A stretch of 64,000 nucleotides of DNA from assembly GCA_026708015.1 (NCBI GenBank), contig JAPOVT010000037.1, forward strand, positions 1 to 64,000. Direction: 5' to 3'. This DNA comes from a bacterium (lineage in GTDB: Bacteria; Actinomycetota; Acidimicrobiia; Acidimicrobiales; Bin134). A model generated the notes under the pieces. The model saw nothing but the letters and a program-made list of their open reading frames with translations, did not search any database and had not been told where the DNA came from. Numbering within the stretch: the stretch's first letter is position 1; every line of letters begins with the position of its first letter. Positions 48,490 through 57,049 of this stretch are shown piece by piece. Position numbers and translations under genes: made by a program.

Positions 48490-49756
48490 TCAGTTGCTCA
48501 GCGGGCGGTGGGTGGGCTGTGGGGCTGGGCCGGGGTGGGGGCAGCAGGCGGTTCCGGCCCGTTGCAGAATCGCGCCCGAGAATGTGACCGTGTTTGTGGA
48601 CTTTCCTATGGCACTTGGGGCACAGCAGCACCAGGTTGGGCATGTCGGTGGGCCCGTTGTGGTCCCATGGTTGGATGTGGTGGCCGTCGCATACTTGGGG
48701 TCGGATGCCGCAGCCAACGCAGCCGCGGTCTCTGCGGTACAGGGCCAGCTTCTGGGCTTTGGTGGGTGCTCTTTGGGCTCTTCCCATGTAGAGGGGCTGC
48801 CCGTCGGCTGCGAAGATCATCGGCACGATCTGCGCGTCGCAGGCGAGGCGGCGGAGCTCGTCGAGCTCGATGGGCGTCCCGTCGATCAGCCCGGCGTTTT
48901 GGAGCCGGCCCTCGATGGCGTCGTAGTCGGCGGAGATCACCAGCACCGTCTTCTGCGGCCTGATGCCGCAGTCCGGCGCCACCGCCGCCACCTCGTTTGG
49001 GATCCCGCAGCCAGAGGTGCCTTCCGCTACAGCGTTGGCGGTCTCGGCGGGCTGCTGGGTGATGAGCGCGACCAGCGCGTCGGCGTTGCGCTGCTCGAAG
49101 GTGCGGATGGGGTCGAAGGCGATGTCGTCGCCGAGCATCTTGGTGCTCATGGCGTCAACAGCGATTTTGACCCGCTCGCCGGACACCTGGTCCAGTTCGG
49201 CGTGCAACACGACCATGCCGCCGCTGCTGTCGAACACCTTGAAGGAGCGGCGGGCTCTTTGGCGCTCGGCGCGGCCCATCCCGTCATCGGCGCGACGCTG
49301 GTCCTCGCGGGCGGCGACTGACTTCTTGAACTCGTCGTGGCCCTGCCAGCCGCCCAGATCCAGCAACTCCTGCTGGTCTTGTTCGCTCATCGGCGCCCGC
49401 TTGTGCGACTCGGCGACCAGCGCGCCCTGGTCCGCGGAGATGTGCCCGTCTTGGACTGCGCCAAGAATCTGCGGCATGGCTGTGAGGCTCTCGGCCGTCT
49501 TGGCCAGCCGGCGGGCCCGGTAGGCGCTGATACCGAATTGGTGGCACACCGTCGCCGCCGCGCCCGGCCCTTCGAGCTCGCCGTAACGCACGACCAACCC
49601 GACCAGATAGCCCTCCGCCCGGCGGCGCAACAGATCAGCCTCGCCCATCAAACCCAACAGCTCCGAAGCGCCGGCCTCCGAATAGTCCGGGAACGCAAAA
49701 CCCTCAGCAGCACCGTCGTCGGCACCGCCTGTACTGGGATTCAACGTAAATTCCAT
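48479..49756 (-). CDS. DUF222 / HNH endonuclease (13E12-type)
   Basis: A 425-residue member of the 13E12 repeat family. The N-terminal DUF222 domain includes EGYLVGLVVRYGELEGPGAA and FGISAYRARRLAKTAESLTA, followed by a REDQRRADDGMGRAERQRAR basic hinge. The C-terminal HNH motif is in CVGCGIRPQVCDGHHIQPWD (the His-His pair) and CPKCHRKVHKHGH, with Cys pairs that bind zinc. Such genes are multicopy in many actinobacteria and are suspected selfish endonucleases; the true role is not settled. The 34-bp tandem repeat begins at its stop codon. ATG 49756. Confidence 0.9.
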   Translation of the reverse strand: MEFTLNPSTGGADDGAAEGFAFPDYSEAGASELLGLMGEADLLRRRAEGYLVGLVVRYGELEGPGAAATVCHQFGISAYRARRLAKTAESLTAMPQILGAVQDGHISADQGALVAESHKRAPMSEQDQQELLDLGGWQGHDEFKKSVAAREDQRRADDGMGRAERQRARRSFKVFDSSGGMVVLHAELDQVSGERVKIAVDAMSTKMLGDDIAFDPIRTFEQRNADALVALITQQPAETANAVAEGTSGCGIPNEVAAVAPDCGIRPQKTVLVISADYDAIEGRLQNAGLIDGTPIELDELRRLACDAQIVPMIFAADGQPLYMGRAQRAPTKAQKLALYRRDRGCVGCGIRPQVCDGHHIQPWDHNGPTDMPNLVLLCPKCHRKVHKHGHILGRDSATGRNRLLPPPRPSPTAHPPPAEQLTAA

Positions 49757-49844
49757 AGATGAAATTATACCAACCCCAGTGACACATTCCCCCCTGAAAT
49801 ATGCCTGAAAATATGAAAAAACTCAGCCAGCGACCGAAATCGAT

Positions 49845-50972
49845 CTAGACGGTCAGTCCGTAGAGCTCGGCGCAGTTGTCGCGGAGGACTCGGTCAAGTT
49901 GGTGATCGGTCATGTGGGTGGTCTGCTCGGTGAGCATTTCTTGCGACCACGGCCAGGTGGCGTCGGAGTGGGGGTGGTCGTTGGCCCACATCACCCGGTT
50001 CTCGTTCATCAGGTCGAGCAGCTTGAATGCCACCCAGTCGTCCTGAAAGGTGAGGTACACGTTCTCTCGGAAGTAATCGCTGGGATTCTTGGACAGCTCG
50101 GCGCTCTCCAACCAGTTGCGATGCCGGTTGTAGGCGTGGTCGGCCCGATACATCCAGTGGGGCGCCCAGCCGGCGTCGGCCTCCACGCACACCACCTGCA
50201 AATCGGGATGGCGCTCGAACACGCCGCCGAAGATCAGCGTGCCGATGATGTCCTGGTTGCCCCGGATAATCCCCAGAAACGAGTTGATCTTCGGCCCTCG
50301 GAAGTGAGCGGCCATGGGGTGGTCGTTGCCCGAGGTGAGGATGTGGAACGACAGCGGCATCCCAATCGACACCGCCGCCTCCCAGAATGCGTCGAAATCG
50401 GGATGGTCGTAGTCGAGGCCGGAGGCCGCGTAACCGGGAAGCATGACCCCCTTGAGCCCTAAGTCCCGCATGGCCTCCAGGTCGGCGATGGCCTCGTCCA
50501 CGGAGCGAATCGCGGTCTGGCCCAGGCCGATGAGCCGCTCCGGGGAGTGGGAGTTGAACTCGGCTATCCAGCGGTTGTAGGCGTCGAAGCAGGCCTTCTT
50601 GTAGTCGCCGTCGGGGTGGTTGCAAATGGTCATCCCTACCGACGGATAGATCACCTCGGCCACCACGCCGTCGCGGTCCTGCTCTTCCAGTCGGGCCACC
50701 GGGTCGTAGCCGCCGGGGTGCAGCTCCTCCCAGCGAGTGCCGCTGGAGATGCTGATCTCATGCCAGCTCTTGCCCGCCGCGGCGATCATGCCGAAAGGCA
50801 TCCGGTTGCGACCGTTGTCGATCGACATGAACACGCCCATGTCATCGGCCCAATCCACCCGCGGCGCTCGGTCTCGGAACTTGGGATCGATGTAGTCGAT
50901 GTAGGTGTTGTCGGGCTCGGTCACGTGCGAATCAGCCGAAATACAAGGGCGAACGGGGGTAACGGTGCTCAT
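49845..50972 (-). CDS. Amidohydrolase family protein
   Basis: A 375-residue amidohydrolase-2 type enzyme. ISADSHVTEPDNTYIDYI provides the DxH metal ligands, SFHILTSGNDHPMAA the mid-barrel His, VCVEADAGWAPHWMYRADHA the Glu, and ANDHPHSDATWPWSQEML the Asp/His end. It is the same subfamily as 3092-4375 (shared ...DxH(x)EP opening, W-x-(D/S)DYPHSD-like ending). It probably decarboxylates or hydrolyses an aromatic or alicyclic acid. It faces the next amidohydrolase (51039) divergently, with 66 bases between them. Confidence 0.88.
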   Translation of the reverse strand: MSTVTPVRPCISADSHVTEPDNTYIDYIDPKFRDRAPRVDWADDMGVFMSIDNGRNRMPFGMIAAAGKSWHEISISSGTRWEELHPGGYDPVARLEEQDRDGVVAEVIYPSVGMTICNHPDGDYKKACFDAYNRWIAEFNSHSPERLIGLGQTAIRSVDEAIADLEAMRDLGLKGVMLPGYAASGLDYDHPDFDAFWEAAVSIGMPLSFHILTSGNDHPMAAHFRGPKINSFLGIIRGNQDIIGTLIFGGVFERHPDLQVVCVEADAGWAPHWMYRADHAYNRHRNWLESAELSKNPSDYFRENVYLTFQDDWVAFKLLDLMNENRVMWANDHPHSDATWPWSQEMLTEQTTHMTDHQLDRVLRDNCAELYGLTV

Positions 50973-51038
50973 CTTCTGAACCTCTTCTATCTCGTGTCAC
51001 TGAGACAACCACCAACGGTAGTAGCTAGCGTTTCCCCC

Positions 51039-52433
51039 ATGAGCAGCCAGCGATCCGCCGCCGACATCCGAGCCGACCTCGGCCATCCCGTTATCGACGC
51101 CGATGGGCACGTGTTCGAGCACTACCCAGCCCTGCACCAGTACTGCCTCGACGAGGGGCTTGAGGGAGGGCTTTACCCCTACATGTCAAGCTGCTCGTTC
51201 AACGGAGAGCGCAATTGGAGCGGCCTGTCGCCTGACGAACGGCTGGCCCAGCGCTCCTTCCGGGGTCCGTGGTGGGCCCTGCCGCTGGGCAACACCCGCG
51301 ACTTCGCCACCGCGGTGTCACCCGCGCTTTTCCGCGACCGAATCGAAGAGCTGGGAATGGACTTCGCGGTGTGCTACCCCAGCATCGGACTCAATTTTCC
51401 CGCCTACAAAGACGACGAGGTCCGCAACAAGCTCTGCCGAGCCCTCAATCGGTACTTGGCCGACAGCTACCAAGGCCTGCAAGACCGCCTGACTCCGGTA
51501 GCCGCCATTCCCACCCACACCCCCGAAGAGGCCATTGAGCATCTCGAGTTCGCGGTCACCGAATTGGGCTTCAAGGCAGTGATGATCGGCGGATTCGTGC
51601 CCCGACAATTACCGGCCGGCGGGGAGATGGCCACCTGGATCGACTCGCTGGGCCTCGATTCGGCCTACGACTACGACCCCCTCTGGCAGCGGCTAGTTGA
51701 CCTGCAAACCCCGGCCAGCTTCCACTCCGGATCGATGGGCTGGGACGGACGCCGTTCCATCTCCAACTTCACCTACAACCACCTGGGCAACTTCGGCGCC
51801 GCTAGTGAGGCCACCGCCAAGTCGATTTTCTTCGGCGGAGTTACCCATCGCTTCCCCGACCTGCGCCTCGGCTTCCTTGAAGGAGGGGTCACCTGGGGTG
51901 CCCAATTGGTATGCGACCTCCTCAGCCACTGGGAGAAGCGCGGTCCCGAAGGCCTGAAGGCCTACGATCCGGCCCGATTTGATCCCGAGTACTTCGATTC
52001 TCTACTGGCTGAGGCCAACGACCCCATCGACTTGCCCGCCGGATTCGGGAAATCGATGCAGAAGGGCATCAGCAATGATGTGGTGGTCAACGACTTTGAG
52101 GCCGCCGGCATCACCTGCCCCGAGGACATCATCGAGCAGATCGACCGGTCCTACTGGTTCGGGTGCGAAGCCGACGACCCCCTTGTGCGGCTGGCCTTCG
52201 ACGGCGCTCTACCCGAAGGAGCCAACCTCAACACCATCTTCTCCTCCGACGTGGGCCACTGGGACGTGCCCGACATGTCAGAAGTGATGCCTGAGGTGTG
52301 GGAGCAGGTGGAGCACGGCTGGCTGAACGAAGACCAGTTCCGGGCATTCACCTTCGGCAACGCTCACCGCTTCTTTTCCGAAGCCCGCCCTGACTTCTTC
52401 AAGGGCACCGTCCTAGAGGACGTCTCCGTCTAG
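51039..52433 (+). CDS. Amidohydrolase family protein
   Basis: A 464-residue amidohydrolase-2 type enzyme. HPVIDADGHVFEHYPAL gives the DxH site, SFHSGSMGWDGRRS the central His, FPDLRLGFLEGGVTWG the Glu and FSSDVGHWDVPDMSEVMPE the terminal Asp. Strongly similar in layout to 43445-44860 (paralogue). ATG 51039 starts at MSSQRSAADIRADLGHP; the longer open frame upstream lies within the divergent gene and is not used. Together with the downstream thioesterase, reductase and crotonase it heads a plus-strand catabolic run. Confidence 0.88.
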   Translation: MSSQRSAADIRADLGHPVIDADGHVFEHYPALHQYCLDEGLEGGLYPYMSSCSFNGERNWSGLSPDERLAQRSFRGPWWALPLGNTRDFATAVSPALFRDRIEELGMDFAVCYPSIGLNFPAYKDDEVRNKLCRALNRYLADSYQGLQDRLTPVAAIPTHTPEEAIEHLEFAVTELGFKAVMIGGFVPRQLPAGGEMATWIDSLGLDSAYDYDPLWQRLVDLQTPASFHSGSMGWDGRRSISNFTYNHLGNFGAASEATAKSIFFGGVTHRFPDLRLGFLEGGVTWGAQLVCDLLSHWEKRGPEGLKAYDPARFDPEYFDSLLAEANDPIDLPAGFGKSMQKGISNDVVVNDFEAAGITCPEDIIEQIDRSYWFGCEADDPLVRLAFDGALPEGANLNTIFSSDVGHWDVPDMSEVMPEVWEQVEHGWLNEDQFRAFTFGNAHRFFSEARPDFFKGTVLEDVSV

Positions 52434-52462
52434 AACCAAAACGCCTTGGGAAATAGGGCACC

Positions 52463-53272
52463 ATGAACGCCCCTGATTCATCAACTTCGAGATTCATGCT
52501 TACCGCCCAACTGGGGATCTACTGCGACCCCAGCTCCCAGCCCGGGTACGGAATGCTCCGGGTGTTCGACGAGCAGTGCTATGGCGGTCAGGTGAGGCCA
52601 TCAGTGCTGATGCTGATCGCCGACATCACGGGCGGCATGATCGGGGAGAAAGAAGATCCCGACTGCTGGCATTTCACCACTGACTTCCAACTCCGCACCG
52701 CAGCCGTCCCTCTTCCCGATCAAATCGATGTCTACGCCGAGGTGCTGCGGGCCGGGGCTTCCACGCTGACCTGCGAGTGCCGCTTCACCACTACCGACGG
52801 CGCCGAGATCGGCTACGCCCAGATCGGTTTCGGTCGCCACCACCAGCGACCCGGCGATCCAGCCAAGCCCATCCACGACCCTCCCCGTCCCGATCTCACG
52901 GGGCTTCCCGACATCGACCAGCCCCTAGCCGAGGTGGCTGGCATCGAGGTGGTGGATGCCGCCACCGGCCATGTGGAGGTCGAGCTCACCCCGCAGTTGC
53001 TCAACCCTGCGGGCATCATGCAGGGGGCCATGGTCACTCTGGTGGGCGAGGTGGGGGCCGAGACCTTTGCCGAGCATGATCTCGGCACGCCCCACGCGGT
53101 GGCCGACATGGACATCCGCTACCTGTTGGGGGGAAAAATCGGCCCGGTGTACAGCACCTGCCGCTGGATGGGCGACCCATCATCTGGGTGGGTGGTGGCC
53201 GAGATCAGGGATCTGGGCAAAGGGGACCGTTTGATGGCCACCATGTTGATGCGAGTCCGCCCGGCTCGCTGA
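52463..53272 (+). CDS. Double hotdog-fold thioesterase (PaaI-like)
   Basis: A 269-residue protein with two hotdog domains. In the N-terminal one, PSVLMLIADITGGMIGEKED and the FTTDFQLRTAAVPLPDQIDV strand pair are visible. The C-terminal one shows TPQLLNPAGIMQGAMVTLVG, the typical asparagine/glycine-rich helix start of PaaI thioesterases, and YLLGGKIGPVYSTCRWMG. It would hydrolyse an acyl-CoA. Tandem hotdogs in one chain occur in actinobacterial acyl-CoA thioesterases. Located after an amidohydrolase and before an oxidoreductase of the same run. Confidence 0.85.
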   Translation: MNAPDSSTSRFMLTAQLGIYCDPSSQPGYGMLRVFDEQCYGGQVRPSVLMLIADITGGMIGEKEDPDCWHFTTDFQLRTAAVPLPDQIDVYAEVLRAGASTLTCECRFTTTDGAEIGYAQIGFGRHHQRPGDPAKPIHDPPRPDLTGLPDIDQPLAEVAGIEVVDAATGHVEVELTPQLLNPAGIMQGAMVTLVGEVGAETFAEHDLGTPHAVADMDIRYLLGGKIGPVYSTCRWMGDPSSGWVVAEIRDLGKGDRLMATMLMRVRPAR

Positions 53273-53306
53273 GAGGCCAGAGGACCTACCCGAGTAGTTT
53301 GGCGGG

Positions 53307-54305
53307 ATGAACCGCCAGTGGATCTACGCCACCAGGCCCGACGGGCCGGTGGGCGTGGACAACTTCGAGTACCGGGAGACTGCCGTCCCCGAACCGGGTG
53401 ACGGCCAAGCGCTGGCCCGACTGTGCTATCTCAGCTTCGAGCCGGCCATGCGCACATGGTTGGAGGACTTCATCACCTACATGCCCCCTGCGCCTTTGGG
53501 CCAGCCCATGGTGGGACCGGGGGTCTTCCAGGTGGTTGCCTCCAACACCTCGGCGCTGAACGAGGGCGACCTGGTCAGCGGCATGATGAGCTGGCAGGAC
53601 TACGAGGTGGTCGACGGCAACGTCCGGGTGGTGCCACCAGGCACCCCCATCCCGGTCATGTTGGGCCCGCTGGGAGGCACAGGGCTCACCGCCCACATCG
53701 GTCTGCTCGATGTCGGCCGTCCCCAACCGGGCGAGACGGTATTGACCTCGGGGGCAGCAGGGGCCACCGGGTCAGTGGCCGCCCAGATTGCCCGCCTCAA
53801 GGGCTGCCGTTCGGTGGGCATTGCGGGAGGGACCGACAAGTGCCGATGGCTCCTCGAAGAGGCCCGTCTGGATGGAGCCATCGACTACAAGAACGAAGAC
53901 GTAGGCGCCCGGTTATCTGAACTTTGCCCCGACGGGGTTGACGTGTACTTCGACAACGTGGGCGGGGACATGCTGGAGACGGTCATGAATCACATGGCCC
54001 AAGGGGGGCGAATAGCCTGCTGCGGGGCCATCTCCACCTACAACCAGGGCCTACGCCGACCAGGGCCGCCCAACATGTTCCAGCTCATCGAAAAGCGGCT
54101 CACCCTTCAGGGCTTCATCATGTTTGACCACATGGACCGGGTGCCCGCGGCCATCGAGGATCTCGGAAAGTGGGTGGCTGACGGAGAAATCACCTTTCAA
54201 ACCGACATCCAGGAAGGATTCGAGAACATCCCCGCAACATTTCTACGGCTGTTCTCCGGCGCCAACCACGGCAAGCAGCTTTTGAAGGTCAGAGATCCAG
54301 AGTAG
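53307..54305 (+). CDS. NADP-dependent medium-chain oxidoreductase (PTGR/CurA type)
   Basis: A 332-residue MDR-superfamily protein without zinc. Blocks: FEYRETAVPEPGDGQALARL, YLSFEPAMRTWLEDF, VMLGPLGGTGLTAHIGLLDV, the cofactor motif VLTSGAAGATGSVAAQIARL, DVYFDNVGGDMLETVMNHM, and IACCGAISTYNQ. This is the leukotriene B4 12-hydroxydehydrogenase / prostaglandin reductase / YncB-CurA family, which reduces conjugated enones or enals with NADPH. Lies 11 bases before the crotonase; both probably act on an unsaturated acyl chain. Confidence 0.9.
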   Translation: MNRQWIYATRPDGPVGVDNFEYRETAVPEPGDGQALARLCYLSFEPAMRTWLEDFITYMPPAPLGQPMVGPGVFQVVASNTSALNEGDLVSGMMSWQDYEVVDGNVRVVPPGTPIPVMLGPLGGTGLTAHIGLLDVGRPQPGETVLTSGAAGATGSVAAQIARLKGCRSVGIAGGTDKCRWLLEEARLDGAIDYKNEDVGARLSELCPDGVDVYFDNVGGDMLETVMNHMAQGGRIACCGAISTYNQGLRRPGPPNMFQLIEKRLTLQGFIMFDHMDRVPAAIEDLGKWVADGEITFQTDIQEGFENIPATFLRLFSGANHGKQLLKVRDPE

Positions 54306-54316
54306 GGAGAAGCGCG

Positions 54317-55084
54317 ATGAGCCTGGCCATCTACGAATCTGAAGGCCGAATAGCGGTCATCACCATGAACCGGCCGGAGTCGCGCAACGCCATGAGCCCG
54401 GAGCTGTCCGCCGCATTGGGCGAGGCGTTCGACCGGTTCGACTCTGATGATGAGGTGTGGGTGGCAATCCTGGCTGGCAACGGCCGCGTTTTCTGCGCCG
54501 GCGCCGATTTGAAAGCACTTTCTGAGGGCCGGACCGCGGGGATCATGCATCCCGAGCATGGCTTCGGCCACTTCTCCCGCCGTCAGCGCACCAAGCCAGT
54601 CATCGCGGCTGTGGACCGCCCCGCGGTGGCCGGAGGATTTGAGATGGTGTTGGCCTGTGATCTGGTGGTGGCGTCTGCTGATGCCGTGTTCGGATTGCCT
54701 GAGGTCAAGCGATCCCTGATCGCATCCGAGGGTGGCGTCAGCCGGCTTCCCCGTCGCATACCGGTGAACATCGCCATGGAAATGGCGCTGATCGGCGACA
54801 CCATCGACGTCCATCGGGCCTTTTCCCTGGGTTTGGTAAACGTGGTATGCGAACCCGGGAAAGCGCTGTCAGAGGCAAAGGCGCTGGCTGAGCGCATCAT
54901 CGAAAATCCACCGTTGGCAGTCAGGGGTGCTCGCCAAGCCCTGCTCGATGGATTGGAAACCACCGAAGCCGAATCCTTCAAGATCGCCACCCAAGCCGGG
55001 AGAGCACTCTTCGAGACCGAGGACTTCAAAGAGGGGCCCCGGGCATTCGTGGAAAAAAGACCCCCGGTGTGGAAGGGCCGATAA
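54317..55084 (+). CDS. Enoyl-CoA hydratase/isomerase family protein
   Basis: A 255-residue crotonase. Oxyanion-hole motifs are CAGADLKALSEG and VAGGFEMVLACDLVVASADA, and the FGLPEVKRSLIASEGGVSRL block carries the Glu of the second active-site element. C-terminal FKEGPRAFVEKRPPVWKGR is the usual family ending. It hydrates an enoyl-CoA or isomerises it; exact substrate unknown. It precedes the four KorGDAB genes, with a 32-base gap, in the same orientation. Confidence 0.9.
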   Translation: MSLAIYESEGRIAVITMNRPESRNAMSPELSAALGEAFDRFDSDDEVWVAILAGNGRVFCAGADLKALSEGRTAGIMHPEHGFGHFSRRQRTKPVIAAVDRPAVAGGFEMVLACDLVVASADAVFGLPEVKRSLIASEGGVSRLPRRIPVNIAMEMALIGDTIDVHRAFSLGLVNVVCEPGKALSEAKALAERIIENPPLAVRGARQALLDGLETTEAESFKIATQAGRALFETEDFKEGPRAFVEKRPPVWKGR

Positions 55085-55116
55085 GCCGTGTCGAATCGGC
55101 CAATCGGGCACAGCCG

Positions 55117-55674
55117 ATGAACGACCAGGCCACCGGGGAGCGGGAGCTGATGCTCACCGGGATCGGTGGTCAAGGGGTGCAGCTAGCCGCCCAAGTCATC
55201 GCCCAGGGCGCGACTGCCGACGGCAAAGAAGTGCTGGTGTTCGGCAGCTACGGCGGCATGATGCGGGGAGGCAACACCGACAGCACGGTGGTGATCAGCG
55301 ACCATCCCATCGAGGCGCCGCCGGTGCTGTTCAGCACCTGGTCGGCCATCTTGATGCACCACCAGTACTGGACTCCGCTGCGGGAGCGCATCCGCGACCA
55401 CGGTTTGGTGCTGGTCAACACCTCGGTGTTCGAGGACGAGCTGGACCAGGATCGCTATCAAGTTGTGGAGGTTCCCGCCACCGATGTGGCCACCGATCTG
55501 GGCAACCCGCTGTTGGCCGCCATGGTGATGTCCGGGGTTTACGGGCGGAGGTCCGGACTGGTGAGCTTGGACGGACTGGTTGAGGGCATGCGCCGCTCGG
55601 TGCCGCCCTACCGCAGCCAGCTCATCGAGGCCAATGAGGGTGCGCTGGCCTCGGGCTGGGAGATGGCGGCGTGA
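55117..55674 (+). CDS. 2-oxoacid:ferredoxin oxidoreductase, gamma subunit
   Basis: A 185-residue gamma subunit of a 2-ketoacid:acceptor oxidoreductase. LTGIGGQGVQLAAQVIAQGA is the conserved nucleotide/CoA-contact motif of the gamma family, followed by FGSYGGMMRGGNTDSTVVIS and VVEVPATDVATDLGNPLLAA. It completes the complex with the ferredoxin (55671), alpha (55949) and beta (57050) genes. Its stop overlaps the ferredoxin start by GTGA, so translation is coupled. ATG 55117 was chosen because the frame upstream reads through the crotonase end. Gene order gamma-delta-alpha-beta is that of Vor/Kor-type enzymes. Confidence 0.9.
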   Translation: MNDQATGERELMLTGIGGQGVQLAAQVIAQGATADGKEVLVFGSYGGMMRGGNTDSTVVISDHPIEAPPVLFSTWSAILMHHQYWTPLRERIRDHGLVLVNTSVFEDELDQDRYQVVEVPATDVATDLGNPLLAAMVMSGVYGRRSGLVSLDGLVEGMRRSVPPYRSQLIEANEGALASGWEMAA

Positions 55675-55952
55675 GCCCAAGCACCCCGGGAGGCACAGTG
55701 ACCGTCAGGGGCACCGTGGTCATCGACGTCGAGGCCTGCAAGGGCTGTGACCTGTGCATCGACGCCTGCCCGCCCCGGGTGCTGGAGATGACCGTCCACG
55801 AGGTCAACACCCGGGGCTATCGCTATCCCCGCCTGCTGGCTGGTTGCACCGGCTGTCAGGCCTGTGCCCAGATATGTCCCGACTTCGTGTTCCAGGTGTA
55901 CAAGTACGACATACCATTGGATCTGCCGCTCGAGGATCAGGGCGAACAATGA
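55671..55952 (+). CDS. 2-oxoacid:ferredoxin oxidoreductase, ferredoxin (delta) subunit
   Basis: A 93-residue protein with two 4Fe-4S binding motifs: CKGCDLCIDACP and CTGCQACAQICP (each CxxCxxCxxxCP). It passes electrons from the oxidative decarboxylation site to an external ferredoxin. GTG 55671 overlaps the previous stop. The next start (ATG 55949) overlaps its TGA, so four subunits are translated as one coupled unit. Confidence 0.92.
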   Translation: MSPSTPGGTVTVRGTVVIDVEACKGCDLCIDACPPRVLEMTVHEVNTRGYRYPRLLAGCTGCQACAQICPDFVFQVYKYDIPLDLPLEDQGEQ

Positions 55953-57019
55953 GCGACCGGGCGCTGCTAGAAGGATCAGAGGCCATAGCCCGAGCCGCGG
56001 TGGCCGCCGGCTGCCGGTTCTTCGCGGGATACCCCATGACCCCGTTCACCGAGTTGTTGGAGCACATGGCCGCCCTGCTGCCCGAGGTGGGCGGCGTGTG
56101 CATGAACGCCGAGAGCGAGTTGGAGGCGGTGGGCATGGCCTGGGGGGCGGCCACCACCGGTCACCTGGCCGCCACCGGGTCTACCGGTCAAGGGCTGTCG
56201 CTGATGCAGGAATCGCTGTCGGAGATCACCAACGCCTGCCTTCCTCTGGTGGTGTTCAACATGGCCCGGGGGCAGGGCGACTACTTCCAGGCCACCCGCG
56301 GCGGCGGCCACGGCGATTACCGCCACATCGTGCTGGCTCCCATGGACGTGCCCGAGGCGGTGGAGCTGACCCGTCTGGCGTTCGAGTTGGCCAGTCAGTG
56401 GCGCACTCCGGTGATGGTGCTGGGCGACTACTACTTGGCCCACACCTACCAGGCGGTTTCGGTTCCCTCCATAGAAGGAGCCGCCCCTGAGTTGCCCAAT
56501 TGGGCACTGAACGGATCTTCGGGGGGGTCGGGGTCAGCCAAGATCATCTCTCCCCTAGGGGGCGGCGTTGAGGGCGAGGAGGGATTCGACTTGGGGGCCC
56601 ACTACGCGGCGTGTGCGGCCCACATCCAAGAGATGTCTGCCGGAGTCGACCCGCTGGTCGATATCGGCTTCTGCGATGACGCCGATCTGGTGGTGGCCGC
56701 CTACGGATCGGTGGGCAAGTTCGTACGCTACGCCTGCTTGCGACTGCGCGACGCCGGTCACCGGGTGGGTTACGTGCGCCCCATCACGCTGTGGCCGTTC
56801 CCGTCGCAGGCTATGCACAGCGCGGTCGCCGGCGCCGCCAAAGTAGCGGTGTACGAGCAGAACATGGGCCAGATGGTCGACGACGTGCGGCTGGCTACGC
56901 TGGGGGCAGTGCCGGTGGAGTTCATCGGGAGCCCGAGTTGGGATCACTCCGGTTTTGGGATCGGACCCGACATCAACGTGCCCGACATCTCCGAACGCAT
57001 CTTGGAGGCCCTGTCATGA
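55949..57019 (+). CDS. korA: 2-oxoacid:ferredoxin oxidoreductase, alpha subunit
   Basis: A 356-residue alpha subunit. The opening ALLEGSEAIARAAVAAGCRF then FAGYPMTPFTELLEHM is the pyrimidine-binding fold (G-Y-P-x-T-P). ATGSTGQGLSLMQESLSEIT and FNMARGQGDYFQATRGGGHG are family motifs, and the C-terminal region carries VGYVRPITLWPFPSQAM. Together with the beta subunit it decarboxylates a 2-oxoacid to an acyl-CoA, giving reduced ferredoxin. The 2-oxoacid type (2-oxoglutarate versus branched-chain) cannot be told from sequence alone. The symbol is by analogy only. Confidence 0.9.
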   Translation: MSDRALLEGSEAIARAAVAAGCRFFAGYPMTPFTELLEHMAALLPEVGGVCMNAESELEAVGMAWGAATTGHLAATGSTGQGLSLMQESLSEITNACLPLVVFNMARGQGDYFQATRGGGHGDYRHIVLAPMDVPEAVELTRLAFELASQWRTPVMVLGDYYLAHTYQAVSVPSIEGAAPELPNWALNGSSGGSGSAKIISPLGGGVEGEEGFDLGAHYAACAAHIQEMSAGVDPLVDIGFCDDADLVVAAYGSVGKFVRYACLRLRDAGHRVGYVRPITLWPFPSQAMHSAVAGAAKVAVYEQNMGQMVDDVRLATLGAVPVEFIGSPSWDHSGFGIGPDINVPDISERILEALS

Positions 57020-57049
57020 AGGGAAGAGGGCCATGAAGGGAGGAGGGCC
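57016..57049 (+). repeat. Two 17-bp tandem copies before the beta subunit
   Basis: The bases between alpha and beta subunit genes are two almost identical units, atgaagggaagagggcc and atgaagggaggagggcc, differing at one position. The first overlaps the alpha stop. The second supplies the strong GGGAGGAGGG ribosome-binding site for ATG 57050. A local duplication may have doubled the ribosome-binding site. Confidence 0.8.
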
